Shown here: positions 26,327 through 35,742 of the stretch, piece after piece
Position numbering within the stretch: the first letter of the stretch is position 1
Layout of the letters: every line of letters starts with the position of its first letter
From: Kordiimonadaceae bacterium
GTDB taxonomy: Bacteria > Pseudomonadota > Alphaproteobacteria > Sphingomonadales > Kordiimonadaceae
Length of the DNA stretch: 64,000 bases
NCBI GenBank assembly: GCA_017640725.1
Contig: JAEPQB010000001.1
Location: 1,426,001 to 1,490,000 of the forward strand
Direction: 5' to 3'
Made by a program: the position numbers and the translations under genes
Notes under the pieces: model-generated
What the model was told of the DNA's origin: nothing
Databases searched by the model: none
Seen by the model: the letters and a program-made list of their open reading frames with translations, nothing else

Positions 26327-27370
26327 ATGACCAGCTTGCACGAAGAAAGACAAGCCCAATGTGATGTTGTAAATGCCTTGTTGAATGACGGTGAATTCTT
26401 TGAAGCGGAAGAGAAGCTCAACTACCTGCTCGCTCAAGATCCAGAATGTGTCAGCTATTATGAATTGTTAGGTGGTGCCCTCCGCGGTCAGGGGCGTCAG
26501 CTTGAACTGGTGCCTATTCTGTCATCGGCCAGCAAAAACTATCCAGCTCTCTCGCTCTGGCGCGGGGCGGATTTCCGCCAGCGCCAGGAAGAATCTGTTG
26601 CGAAAGGATTACCCAGTGTTTTTTTAAACACTCAGTTCAAGTCCGGCAGCGTTTTTCTGCGTGGCGCCTTGGAGAATGGCCTTGGCCTCGGGTGGCAGTT
26701 TTTGTTTCCAGAGGGGGTTGTGCACAAAATGGTGGATCAGTGGGTAGCAGACTTTGTGCTTGGTGGCGCAGTATGCCAGGACCACCGGGTTTGGGATGAT
26801 GATCTTGGCAAAAAGTTGGAAACTATGTCGAACATCAAGTTTGTGCTTCATCTTCGAGACCCCCGCCAGTCTCAGCTATCTGTCGTTCACCACTACGAGA
26901 GAATGCTGCGCGAAGGTCCTGATTATGCGCGGCGGAACTTGATTCAGCTGATGCCGGATGGCTACGCGAATTGGACGTTTGAAGAGCGCATGGACTTGCA
27001 ACTGGGTTTGCGAGACGGATTTGACGACCGTAATATGACGCGTGCGCACCAAAACTTTCAAGGCCAGACCCTTTGGATCGAAACCTGGCTTGAAGCTATT
27101 GAGACAAACGCTTGCCCGATCGATATTGCTGTGACCGATTACCAGGACCTAGCGAATGGCCAGGAAGAATATATGAAGGGACTTCTTGAAAAAATTGATG
27201 TGGACGAGGCGCTTTACGATTTTTCTGTCATTGAAAAACGGCCAGAACCGGGTACCGCTCATTACCGCAAAGGTGATCCCAACGAATGGCGATCGGTTCT
27301 AACAGGCCCACAGAAGGCCCGCATTTGTGAACTGATGACCGGCCGCGTTTATGAACGTTATGGTGACTGA
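26327..27370 (+). CDS. Sulfotransferase-like protein with N-terminal TPR-like helices
   Basis: A 347-residue protein. The first 75 residues look like a tetratricopeptide pair (LLNDGEFFEAEEKLNYLLAQ, YYELLGGALRGQGRQLELV). The rest matches sulfotransferase layout: PSVFLNTQFKSGSVFLRGAL near 95-115 in the 5'-phosphosulfate position, FVLHLRDPRQSQLSVVHHY near 165-185 in the 3'-phosphate position, and the ending HYRKGDPNEWRSVLT with the typical RKG and a basic C-terminal helix. It is less canonical than the protein at 20281. Divergent from the FkbM gene at 25193-26200, with 126 bp between the starts. Confidence 0.6.
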   Translation: MTSLHEERQAQCDVVNALLNDGEFFEAEEKLNYLLAQDPECVSYYELLGGALRGQGRQLELVPILSSASKNYPALSLWRGADFRQRQEESVAKGLPSVFLNTQFKSGSVFLRGALENGLGLGWQFLFPEGVVHKMVDQWVADFVLGGAVCQDHRVWDDDLGKKLETMSNIKFVLHLRDPRQSQLSVVHHYERMLREGPDYARRNLIQLMPDGYANWTFEERMDLQLGLRDGFDDRNMTRAHQNFQGQTLWIETWLEAIETNACPIDIAVTDYQDLANGQEEYMKGLLEKIDVDEALYDFSVIEKRPEPGTAHYRKGDPNEWRSVLTGPQKARICELMTGRVYERYGD

Positions 27371-27395
27371 TAACTACGCAGGCGGCCAACCACGA

Positions 27396-28370
27396 CTATT
27401 TGGGAACAGCCGCCACATTTAGGGCGGCAAGGGTTTCTGATCTTTCAAAAGCGGCTAATCCCCCACCTAGTGCATCTATCGGAAAAATCTTATTCAGGCA
27501 TTGATACGCCAACAGATTATAATCCTTTGACAGATAGATTTTGGTTTTTTCCCATTGAGGAGATGTAGCTGCATTGGCCGCAGGATTTTCAAAAAATATC
27601 ACCGGTTGATGTTCTTCTAGGGTTTTTTTCCCATTCAGTATGATGTCACAGTCCATGCCCTCTGCATCAATTTTGATGAAGTCTGGGCGTATCTTTTCTC
27701 TGAGACACAGGTTATCGAGAGTGTCGACTTCAACAGGGTAGCTGCTTGGACCCTTGTCCATAATAAGGGAGCCATTAACACCGTCTGCGTCCAAAAAATC
27801 TGCGGTACCCGCTTCAGCGCCCAGCGCCATTTGGAGCAGCTCAATGTTGTCCGGCAACATATGGTTGCTACAAAGGTTTTCAAATATAGTCCGGTTGGGC
27901 TCGAACGCTATGACGTTATCAAAGTAAGGGGCCATCATGGCCGCTGTCAGGCCAAAATTAGCACCAATGTCAAGGGCAACGGGCAGCCTTCTCTTTCGGT
28001 CAAAAAAGCGGTCAAGAAACACCTGAAATGCTGGCGCCTCGTAGGACTGGTAGGCACTCATCAGAAAGCCGGCATATCCCATTCTAATGCCTCGATCGGC
28101 AAGTTCTTGCTCACACTGAGCGTCACGGCGCAAAATGAAGACATAGTCTCCGTCCGCCAGTTCGTGCATATGATCTCTAAGAGGGCGGACCAAGTATCCA
28201 GTTTCTGGCTCCCGGAACACAGGATCCATTATGGTGAAATAACCAAAAAAACGGGCATTAAAGCGTGCGCAAAGCATATGGCGTAACTCGTGTGCTCCGG
28301 CCTGGTCGCCGAAGATGAAAAAACGTTTAACATCCGACAAATGTTCAAGGCTTGTGGGTGATTCAATCAA
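27396..28370 (-). CDS. FkbM-family methyltransferase, paralogue of 25193-26200
   Basis: A 324-residue protein with the same two-part layout as its neighbour: an N-terminal RFFIFGDQAGAHELRHML domain and a C-terminal FkbM domain with ALDIGANFGLTAAMMAPYF, AFEPNRTIFENLCSN and FIKIDAEGMDCDII. The start is TTG at 28370, preceded by AGGAA; an in-frame TAG lies a few codons upstream and no in-frame ATG is near, so TTG is well supported. It is transcribed after the SpsF-like gene (28407-29162). The two FkbM copies are probably a local duplication with diverged specificity. Confidence 0.78.
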   Translation of the reverse strand: MIESPTSLEHLSDVKRFFIFGDQAGAHELRHMLCARFNARFFGYFTIMDPVFREPETGYLVRPLRDHMHELADGDYVFILRRDAQCEQELADRGIRMGYAGFLMSAYQSYEAPAFQVFLDRFFDRKRRLPVALDIGANFGLTAAMMAPYFDNVIAFEPNRTIFENLCSNHMLPDNIELLQMALGAEAGTADFLDADGVNGSLIMDKGPSSYPVEVDTLDNLCLREKIRPDFIKIDAEGMDCDIILNGKKTLEEHQPVIFFENPAANAATSPQWEKTKIYLSKDYNLLAYQCLNKIFPIDALGGGLAAFERSETLAALNVAAVPK

Positions 28371-28406
28371 AAACGGTTCCTAAGGCTGAATGAAAGCAAA
28401 TTTGGA

Positions 28407-29162
28407 TTAGCTAGCGTGAATTCGCGTGTTTTCTTGTTGCCAGTCTTCGATGCGGCCGGCGTTAAGTGCTTGCAAGTCTGGCTCACGGTCCAGGATAGCG
28501 ACAATTTCCTGCCAACGTGCAGTGTCTGCGTCTCCGCCCAGTCTGTCAAATACAGCACTCAAAAAACGATAATCTTCCGGATAGTCAAATACCCAGCGGT
28601 ATGCCTCGCCAAGTTTCTGTTCTCCCGGTGGTCTGTGGTGGATTTTTTGAAGCGATTTGTCGCGTTTCATCCATAAAGTGACATGTTCTCTCTCAAACGC
28701 ATTTGTCGCACTTTTGTGCGCCTCTTCAAGGAGAGAAAAAGTAAAAAGCTCACAGTCGAGCCCGTGCGGCCAGTCGGCGTTGGATCCGAAGCTGTGACCA
28801 CTCTTTAGAGTTAACTGGATGAGCTCTTCTGCAACGGTGGGGTCAAATAATGGGCAATCTGATGTGACGCGCATCACCCAATCGGCCCCTGCCTTCTGGG
28901 CAGCAAAATAATACCGTGCCAGGACGTCTGATTCAGACCCCCTGAATGCGGTGACGCTATGAGCTACTGCAATGTCGAAAATCGGCTGTTCATAAGGGTC
29001 ATCAACGCCGGCACAAATAACTTCGTCAACTGAAGGAATGGCTTTGCAGCGACTCAATACATGGGCAAGTGCTGATCTACCTGACAGCGGCTTCAGGATC
29101 TTGTCCGGTAGCCTTGTCGACCGCCGCCTCGCCTGAATGATGCAGACAATTTTTGGCGTCAT
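28407..29162 (-). CDS. SpsF-type cytidylyltransferase (NTP_transf_3 / acylneuraminate CTP-transferase family)
   Basis: A 251-residue nucleotidyltransferase. IIQARRRSTRLPDKILKPLSG at residues 8-28 is the nucleotide-binding P-loop-like motif of CMP-sugar synthetases, and ADWVMRVTSDCPLFDP near 92-107 carries the metal-binding aspartates. Members such as SpsF and the CMP-KDO/CMP-Neu synthetases activate acidic or modified sugars for surface glycans. It is the first gene of a two-gene minus-strand unit with the FkbM methyltransferase 27396-28370. Its sugar substrate is unknown. It marks the right border of the glycan locus. Confidence 0.8.
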   Translation of the reverse strand: MTPKIVCIIQARRRSTRLPDKILKPLSGRSALAHVLSRCKAIPSVDEVICAGVDDPYEQPIFDIAVAHSVTAFRGSESDVLARYYFAAQKAGADWVMRVTSDCPLFDPTVAEELIQLTLKSGHSFGSNADWPHGLDCELFTFSLLEEAHKSATNAFEREHVTLWMKRDKSLQKIHHRPPGEQKLGEAYRWVFDYPEDYRFLSAVFDRLGGDADTARWQEIVAILDREPDLQALNAGRIEDWQQENTRIHAS

Positions 29163-29317
29163 AAACCCTTCTCGATCATACTTTTACACCGCACAATGCG
29201 TTTCATTCGACGACACTAGCATTCCTAGATAATTTATGATCGCAAGACATATTTTAATTACCCGAGAGTTTACAGCCAGGCCTTCCGCTGGCATGGTTGT
29301 GTCTCGTTTGGCTTGTG

Positions 29318-29346
29318 AAATAAAAATGGCCTCCAGGAGGCCATTT
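29318..29346 (-). terminator. Rho-independent terminator after the lipoprotein gene
   Basis: On the minus strand AAATGGCCTCC pairs with GGAGGCCATTT (plus positions 29324-29334 and 29336-29346), a near loopless 10-11 bp stem, followed by TTTTTATTT. It lies 35 nt past the stop of the gene at 29381-30013, a textbook intrinsic terminator for that gene. Confidence 0.85.
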
Positions 29347-29380
29347 CGTTTGGGCTATGGGGTTACCACCTTAGCGGCTA

Positions 29381-30013
29381 CTAATTTTTATCCAGCACGA
29401 TGCGTCGCGTTACGCCGTTTGCACCGGGGAATTCTTCAAACAGAGCAGCTGCCAGCATCGGCACAAGCTCTGGCAAGCTGCGGGTTCTGGTCTCAGATTC
29501 GGCGGTTGCTTCAAACACCATTGTGCCATCCGGTTCGCGAATTTCCACATGGAGTTCGGCCAGATACACCGTGCGTGCAGTTATTTGATTGCCACCGAAA
29601 CCGGGGCCGAAGCCTGCACCACCGAACCCGCCATAGAAGGGGTCCCACCATCCGCCCCAGGCGTATCCGCGACGCCACCAAAGTGGCCCGCCAAAGCCGC
29701 CACCGGGCAGGGCGCGCAATTTCTCGCGTCCATCGTTCACACTAATTTCAAAGCCGACCACATAGTCAGGGTCAGTTTCGCGCGCACCAACAAAGCCGGT
29801 TTGCTCCAAAACGGCCTGAATGGAGCTCGCATATTGTCTGTACTCCAGGCTGTCTTGGCGAGATTCGTCAATGGGCACCAAAACAACTTTAGCGCCAGCT
29901 GGTGGCGTTGTTGTGTGGAAACTGGTTACATTGCTTCTGAAATGCGAGCCGCAGGCCGATAAGGCCAGAGCCAGCAAGGTCACGGAAGCCAATTTCAAAA
30001 TCTGTCGGTTCAT
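29381..30013 (-). CDS. Lipoprotein, DUF4136-like
   Basis: A 210-residue lipoprotein. The N-terminus MNRQILKLASVTLLALALSAC is a lipoprotein signal with lipobox LSAC, so the mature protein starts at Cys21. GAKVVLVPIDESRQDSLEYRQY and PDYVVGFEIS fit DUF4136-type outer-membrane lipoproteins; a Gly/Trp-rich loop (GGFGGPLWWRRGYAWGGWW) lies in the middle. ATG 30013 with an AAGGA site is preferred over an upstream ATG that adds 10 residues before the signal peptide. It ends at a strong terminator. Role unknown; membrane-anchored in the periplasm is inferred. Confidence 0.72.
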   Translation of the reverse strand: MNRQILKLASVTLLALALSACGSHFRSNVTSFHTTTPPAGAKVVLVPIDESRQDSLEYRQYASSIQAVLEQTGFVGARETDPDYVVGFEISVNDGREKLRALPGGGFGGPLWWRRGYAWGGWWDPFYGGFGGAGFGPGFGGNQITARTVYLAELHVEIREPDGTMVFEATAESETRTRSLPELVPMLAAALFEEFPGANGVTRRIVLDKN

Positions 30014-30259
30014 ACTCAAATCCTTGCACATCAAGCGCGCCACAAAGTGTTACGCCCTACCATAAGAACAAATGTGCTGTTTCGCGACCCCCTTTTTGCC
30101 CCGAACGCGCGTTGGCCGCTCGTCTGCGAAAAAGCAGCTAATAGACCACACACGCACCGCCTCACCCGCGCTGAGTCGTAGTCAGTCAGAAAAACTTAGG
30201 AGAATTAGTCTGAACCGGAACTGAACAAAAGATTGCCAGTTTCGTAGATCACTCGCCGA

Positions 30260-31273
30260 CTATAGGAAGCCAACTGCTTTTTTGACTTCTGCCAAAATGG
30301 GTTCTGCCATCACAGACGCCCGTTCGGCACCGTCAGCAAGCACACTGTCAATATAGGCAGGGTCATTTTGAAGCCTTGCCATTTCTTCCGTGATTGGTGC
30401 TAGCCGAGTGACAACGACCTCGGTGAGGGCCTTTTTGAAGTCGCCAAATCCTTTGCCTTCAAATTCGGCACAGACGGCATCGCGGCTCATGTCCATCAGG
30501 GCAGCATAAATGCCAACCAGATTGGCTGCTTCCGGTCGCTCTTCGAGGCCTTCTGCATTGCCAGGCAGGGGATCCGCGTCTGTGCGCGCCTTGCGGATTT
30601 TGTTTGCAAGCGTGTCGGCATCGTCATTGAGGTTGATGCGCGTCATGTCGGACGGATCAGACTTGGACATTTTTTTGCTACCGTCCCGCAAACTCATTAC
30701 CCGGGCACCTTCACCCATGATCACAGGTTCTGTGAGAGGAAACAGCTCCACGCCAAAGTCATTGTTGAACTTTTGCGCGATATCCCGGGTCAGCTCCAAA
30801 TGTTGCTTCTGGTCCGCGCCCACCGGCACGTGTGTGGCTTTATAAAGCAGGATATCCGCTGCCATCAGGTTGGGGTAGATATACAGGCCAACCGATGCCT
30901 TCTCCCGGTTCTTACCGGCTTTGTCCTTGAACTGCGTCATGCGATTGAGCCAGCCAAGGCGGGAAACACAATTGAAAATCCAGGCAAGCTCGGCATGGCC
31001 GGCTACTTTGCTCTGGTTATAAAGGATCGAGCGTTTTGGATCGACACCAGATGCCATATAGGCTGCGGCAGCCTCGCGGATCTGGTTTTGAAGGTCTGCC
31101 GGGTCCTGCCAAACGGTGATGGCATGCATGTCCACCACGCAATAGAGTGCCTCATAGTCGTCCTGCAGCCGCGCCCAGTTGCGAAACGCCCCCAGATAAT
31201 TACCCAAATGCATGTTGCCCGATGGTTGGGCTCCTGAAAAAATTCTTCCTTTCAGGGAACTGGATTGCGTCAC
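30260..31273 (-). CDS. trpS: Tryptophanyl-tRNA synthetase
   Basis: A 337-residue class I aminoacyl-tRNA synthetase of normal bacterial length. [16 protein letters not shown] (15-30) holds the HIGH-type motif (HLGN), [18 protein letters not shown] (about 149-166) is typical of TrpRS, and KKMSKS (about 199-204) is the second signature. It charges tRNA-Trp in the cytoplasm. Start GTG 31273 with AAGGAG about 8 nt upstream. It lies downstream of murJ in the same direction, 104 bp apart. Confidence 0.97.
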   Translation of the reverse strand: MTQSSSLKGRIFSGAQPSGNMHLGNYLGAFRNWARLQDDYEALYCVVDMHAITVWQDPADLQNQIREAAAAYMASGVDPKRSILYNQSKVAGHAELAWIFNCVSRLGWLNRMTQFKDKAGKNREKASVGLYIYPNLMAADILLYKATHVPVGADQKQHLELTRDIAQKFNNDFGVELFPLTEPVIMGEGARVMSLRDGSKKMSKSDPSDMTRINLNDDADTLANKIRKARTDADPLPGNAEGLEERPEAANLVGIYAALMDMSRDAVCAEFEGKGFGDFKKALTEVVVTRLAPITEEMARLQNDPAYIDSVLADGAERASVMAEPILAEVKKAVGFL

Positions 31274-31377
31274 GACCTTTAACTCCTTGGCGCCTGCATG
31301 GGCTCAATGTGGCTTCAGCAGTGCTTTTGATTGCGTCAGGCCTTATGGCAAGTCCTTTGAAATCGGTCAAGCAGGGA

Positions 31378-32943
31378 TCAAGGGGCGCGCTTCAACATCA
31401 ACCGAATTTGACTAAGCTTCAAACCGCCAATGATTGACAGGATCAGGAAATATAGGCTGGCCCCCAGTGTGACAACGCCGCCAAGCGCCAAAATGCGCAT
31501 AAGCCCATCTTCAGCAAAATAGGGAATGTAAAAACTCTCGGTCGAATATAGGGCGGCTATCATGGCAGCACTTGCTGCCACATGTCGTATCATTGCCTTA
31601 ATGGTTCTCAGCTCCACTTTGAAGTGCCCGCGACGGCTGAGCCCGAAGTAAAGCAGCGCAACATTCAGCCAAGCCGCAATAGCGGTGGCAATGGCCAGTC
31701 CCACATGTGCGAAATAGCGTATCAGAATAAGGTTCAAAATGAGGTTAGTGACCAGCGAGATCGCGGCATAAATCACAGGTGTTTTGGTGTCTTTGCGTGC
31801 AAAATAGCCAGGGGTCAGGATTTTCTGAATGACGTAGGCTGGCAGTCCAAAGGCATAGGCAAACAAAGCGGCCGATGTCGCGAGCGTGTCCACAGCAAGG
31901 AAGGCGCCGCGCTCAAATATCGTGGCAATCAAGGGCAATGAAATGGTCGCGAGCGCCGCAGCCGCAGGCAAGGTGAGCAGCATGGTGAACTCAAGTGCTC
32001 TGTTTTGCTCCCGCGCCGCACCAGCATCATCATCCGCCGACAACAGCCGAGAAATCGATGGCAGTAAAACGGTACCGGCGGCAATGCCGATGACACCCAA
32101 CGGCAATTGAGCAAGTCGGTCAGCGTAAAATAGCCACGACACCGACCCCTCTGGCAATAACCTGGCGGCGATCACCACGTCAGCCAACAGATTTATTTGC
32201 ATGACACCAGCACCGATGGCTGCCGGTGCCATTATGCGCAGCAGCTCCCGCACATCATCGGACAGGTGTGGCTTTGGCAATGTGAGGTTCAGACCTGCCC
32301 GTTTGACAGAGGCATACAAAAGCAGCATCTGGGCAAGGCCTGAAAGGGATACTGCACCCGCGAGCATGCGGGCCGCTTGAGCCTCCGTTTCGTTGAACCC
32401 CAGCAAGGCGGCGATCATAAAGATGTTCAATATCACCGGGGCGAATGCGGCTGCGCTAAACCGACCCACGGCATTCAGCATGCCCGCATAAAAGGAAACG
32501 ATCGAAATCAAAACCAGGTACGGGAAAGTGTAGCGACCCAGTTCAACAACCAGGTCAAACTTTTCAGGGGTGCTATTATCGAACCCCCCTGTCAGCCCGA
32601 GCATCACAGGCACCATCGCCAGTTCCATGACGATTAGGAGCAAAATCAGAACGGGCAGAAGCCAACTGAAGACACGGCCGGCGAACGCTTCGGCTGCTGC
32701 CTGACTTTCTGGTGTTATATCTTTGCCAAGGGCACGCGAAAACAAGGGCACGAAAGCCGTCGAAAAAGCGCCTTCTGCAAACAGTCGGCGAAAAAAATTA
32801 GGGAGTTTGAAGGCAATAAAAAACGCGTCTGCTGCCATGCCCGCGCCCAAGTAGCGCGCCATGAGAAAGTCGCGCACAAGGCCAAATATCCGGCTCAAGA
32901 GCGTGAAACCACCCACCGTCATAATGCGGCTGATCAAATTCAT
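31378..32943 (-). CDS. murJ: Lipid II flippase MurJ
   Basis: A 521-residue polytopic membrane protein of the MviN/MurJ family, with about 14 hydrophobic helices. The N-terminal TVGGFTLLSRIFGLVRDFLMARYLGAG is the family signature, and FRRLFAEGAFSTAFVPLF follows. MurJ flips the peptidoglycan precursor lipid II across the inner membrane. The ATG overlaps the glnD stop by 4 nt, and glnD-murJ adjacency is common in Alphaproteobacteria. Confidence 0.95.
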   Translation of the reverse strand: MNLISRIMTVGGFTLLSRIFGLVRDFLMARYLGAGMAADAFFIAFKLPNFFRRLFAEGAFSTAFVPLFSRALGKDITPESQAAAEAFAGRVFSWLLPVLILLLIVMELAMVPVMLGLTGGFDNSTPEKFDLVVELGRYTFPYLVLISIVSFYAGMLNAVGRFSAAAFAPVILNIFMIAALLGFNETEAQAARMLAGAVSLSGLAQMLLLYASVKRAGLNLTLPKPHLSDDVRELLRIMAPAAIGAGVMQINLLADVVIAARLLPEGSVSWLFYADRLAQLPLGVIGIAAGTVLLPSISRLLSADDDAGAAREQNRALEFTMLLTLPAAAALATISLPLIATIFERGAFLAVDTLATSAALFAYAFGLPAYVIQKILTPGYFARKDTKTPVIYAAISLVTNLILNLILIRYFAHVGLAIATAIAAWLNVALLYFGLSRRGHFKVELRTIKAMIRHVAASAAMIAALYSTESFYIPYFAEDGLMRILALGGVVTLGASLYFLILSIIGGLKLSQIRLMLKRAP

Positions 32944-35714
32944 GCAGCGCTTCCCGCGCGTTCAACATCGCGCTTTTCTTCTTCGCTTTTGCTAAAAATA
33001 GGCAGGCCTTTTGCCGCCCTCATCAGCTTGGTCTCCACGTTGCGCAGTCGAACCTTATTGCTGATTTTGCCCCCCAACAGGTCTGTAACGTAGAACACGT
33101 CAACAGCCCGTTCGCCGTAGGTTGCAACATGGGCAGAGGCAATCGAAAGTTTCAGGCCATACAGCGCATATGTCAGGTCATAGAGGAGCCCTGGTCTGTC
33201 TTTGGCATTCACTTCAATAACCGTTGACCGGCTGGAGGCTTTATTGTCGATCAGCACAACCGGCTCAATTGCAAACGCCGCATCCTTGCTGCCAAACATA
33301 CGTTTTTTACCCAGACGCTCTTTAGGCCGCACGGAACCACCAAGGGTTTTGAGGATGGTTTCTTCCAGCTTGTCCAGCTGGCGACGACTGTCAAAAGCAT
33401 GACCTTCCATGTCTTGCACAATGAAATTGTCGAGTGCCATGCCGTCTCTGGACGTGTGGATTTTGGCACCCAAAATTGAAGCACCAGCAACACCAAGCGC
33501 GCCGACAACGCGGGCAATCAGGCCGGGGTGATCCTGGGTATAAAGCGCCACATTTGTCATGGCCTGCCATTTTTCTACCCGCGCTGCCACACCGATCAGC
33601 CCATCTGATTTGTCCACGCGCCGGATCAGGTGCGCGTTCTGCAGGAGTGTCACTTCATCTTCAGCGATCCAATAGGCGTCGCCCATGCGCGCAAGGTGCT
33701 TGTTGACCGCAGTTTTGGACCAGTCGTCCAATGCTTCGCGAAGCGCGTCTTTCTTGCGGGACACACGGTCGGCGCGGCCAATGGTTGCATGGCCCGCCAC
33801 CAGCACTTCTTCAGCCGCATAATAAAGTTCGCGCAGCAACTGACCTTTCCAACCGTTCCAGACACCTGGACCCACGGCACGGATGTCTACGACGGTCAGC
33901 ACAACAAGCAGGCGCAGCCGCTCGGGGCTTTTGACGATTTCGCAGAAATCCTGAATGGTTTTGGGGTCAGACAGGTCACGTTTGAACGCCGTGTTGCTCA
34001 TCAACAGGTGCCAGCGCACCAGCCAGGCAACCGTTTCTGTTTCTGCTGCGGTCAGGCCAAGACGCGGGCACACCCGTTCGGCAATCTCTGCCCCGATAAT
34101 TGAGTGGTCGCCGCCGCGGCCTTTGGCGATATCATGCAGCAGCACCGCCACATACAGCACGTTTCGCGACAGTATTTGCTGGATCACCTTTGTTGACAAA
34201 GGGTGATCATCCTCGAGCTCACCTGCTTCAATTTTTGAAACTAAACCCACCGCCCGTATCGTGTGTTCATCCACCGTATAATGGTGATACATATCATACT
34301 GCATCTGGGCCACCACGCGGCCGAAATCAGGCAAAAACTTGCCAAAAACACCGGCTTCATTCATGCGGCGCAGGTTCACTTCCCCCTGATTTTGCGATGT
34401 CAGCACATTCAGAAAATGTTTGTTCGCATCAGGGCTGCGGCGTACCGAAAGCGTCAGCCGCTTCAGGTTCTGTTTGATCAGCCTCAGCGTACCCGGGTGA
34501 ATGTCCAAACTGTTCCGGTCAGCCACCTCAAATATTTTGAGCATCAGTGTCGGATCTTGTGTGAAGTCGTCTTCTTCAAGGGCGACAAGCCGGCCGTCCT
34601 GAACACCAAATCCATTCAGTTTTTTGGTACGCCTCAGGCGCGAGAAAAAAGTGATCTGCTGCCGCGCTTCCAGTACCGCACAGAATATCCGGGTCAGGTC
34701 GCCCACCTGTTTGGCGACCAGAAAATAATGCTTCATGAAGCGCTCGACACCAGATGATCCGGCCCGATCTTTGTACTGCAACAGTTCCGAGAGTTGACGC
34801 TGCATATCGAACGTCAAACGTTCGTCTGCGCGGTCTGCCAGAAAATGCAGGGCAACCCGCACCGTCCATAGAAAGCTCTCAGCTTTGCTGAATTGTTTGT
34901 TCTCGGCTGCTGTCAGGATATCGTCATTCACAGCGTGTGCGCGATTGACGCCGTATAGGAAGCGGGCAATCCACCACATGGTTTGCAGGTCGCGCAGGCC
35001 GCCCTTGCCGTCTTTGATATTGGGCTCCACCACATAGCGGCTATCCCCCATTTTTTTGTGGCGGCCGTCCCTTTCTTCCAGTTTCTGCGCGACAAACGCA
35101 GGCCCCGTGCCGCGCACAACCCGTTTGACAAAACGGCTGGCGGCCAGGCGAAACAGTTTCTGGTCACCCCAAATATAGCGCGCTTCCAGCAACGCTGTTT
35201 TAATGGTCAGGTCTTCCTTAGCGAGCCGCACGCATTCATCTGGCGTGCGCGTGGCGTGGCCCACTTTCAGGCCAAGATCCCACAGCACATAGAGCATATA
35301 TTCAGCGACATTTTCCGCCCACGGTGTTGATTTGTAGGGAATGAGGAACAAGAGGTCGATATCCGAATAGGGGGCCAGTTCACCGCGCCCATATCCACCT
35401 GTCGCGACCAAACATAGTTTTTCCGCAGCGGTGGGGTTTGCGAGCGGGTAAACATGCTCAGTCACAAAGTCATAGAGGACCCTCATCAGCTGATCCAAAA
35501 CGTATGACAATGACTGCGCCGACAAATGACCTTTTTCCGCTTCGTCAAAAAAGCGACGCTTGACCTCTTGCCAGCCGCCTTGGTGTGCATCTTTCAGTGC
35601 TTTGACAACAAGGCCCTGCCACTCGCTCTCAGGCGCGTTTGCGGCAATCTCCTCAAGGGCGATTGTCAGTTCTTTTCGGTTAATCAGCGCACGTTTGTTG
35701 CGGATCGGCTTCAT
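32940..35714 (-). CDS. glnD: PII uridylyltransferase / uridylyl-removing enzyme GlnD
   Basis: A 924-residue protein of full family length. The nucleotidyltransferase motif GGYGRGELAPYSDIDLLFL lies near 107-125. The HD domain follows with VLLHDIAKGRGGDHSIIG near 495-512, and two ACT domains occupy the C-terminal 220 residues (ALYTQDHPGLIARVVGALG; VNAKDRPGLLYDLTYAL). GlnD senses glutamine and uridylylates PII to control nitrogen metabolism, linking it to rpoN, ptsN and gltBD elsewhere in this window. The stop overlaps murJ's start. Confidence 0.97.
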   Translation of the reverse strand: MKPIRNKRALINRKELTIALEEIAANAPESEWQGLVVKALKDAHQGGWQEVKRRFFDEAEKGHLSAQSLSYVLDQLMRVLYDFVTEHVYPLANPTAAEKLCLVATGGYGRGELAPYSDIDLLFLIPYKSTPWAENVAEYMLYVLWDLGLKVGHATRTPDECVRLAKEDLTIKTALLEARYIWGDQKLFRLAASRFVKRVVRGTGPAFVAQKLEERDGRHKKMGDSRYVVEPNIKDGKGGLRDLQTMWWIARFLYGVNRAHAVNDDILTAAENKQFSKAESFLWTVRVALHFLADRADERLTFDMQRQLSELLQYKDRAGSSGVERFMKHYFLVAKQVGDLTRIFCAVLEARQQITFFSRLRRTKKLNGFGVQDGRLVALEEDDFTQDPTLMLKIFEVADRNSLDIHPGTLRLIKQNLKRLTLSVRRSPDANKHFLNVLTSQNQGEVNLRRMNEAGVFGKFLPDFGRVVAQMQYDMYHHYTVDEHTIRAVGLVSKIEAGELEDDHPLSTKVIQQILSRNVLYVAVLLHDIAKGRGGDHSIIGAEIAERVCPRLGLTAAETETVAWLVRWHLLMSNTAFKRDLSDPKTIQDFCEIVKSPERLRLLVVLTVVDIRAVGPGVWNGWKGQLLRELYYAAEEVLVAGHATIGRADRVSRKKDALREALDDWSKTAVNKHLARMGDAYWIAEDEVTLLQNAHLIRRVDKSDGLIGVAARVEKWQAMTNVALYTQDHPGLIARVVGALGVAGASILGAKIHTSRDGMALDNFIVQDMEGHAFDSRRQLDKLEETILKTLGGSVRPKERLGKKRMFGSKDAAFAIEPVVLIDNKASSRSTVIEVNAKDRPGLLYDLTYALYGLKLSIASAHVATYGERAVDVFYVTDLLGGKISNKVRLRNVETKLMRAAKGLPIFSKSEEEKRDVERAGSAA

Positions 35715-35742
35715 TGATTCTCCGTCCAGCCGGGGGTCTTGT

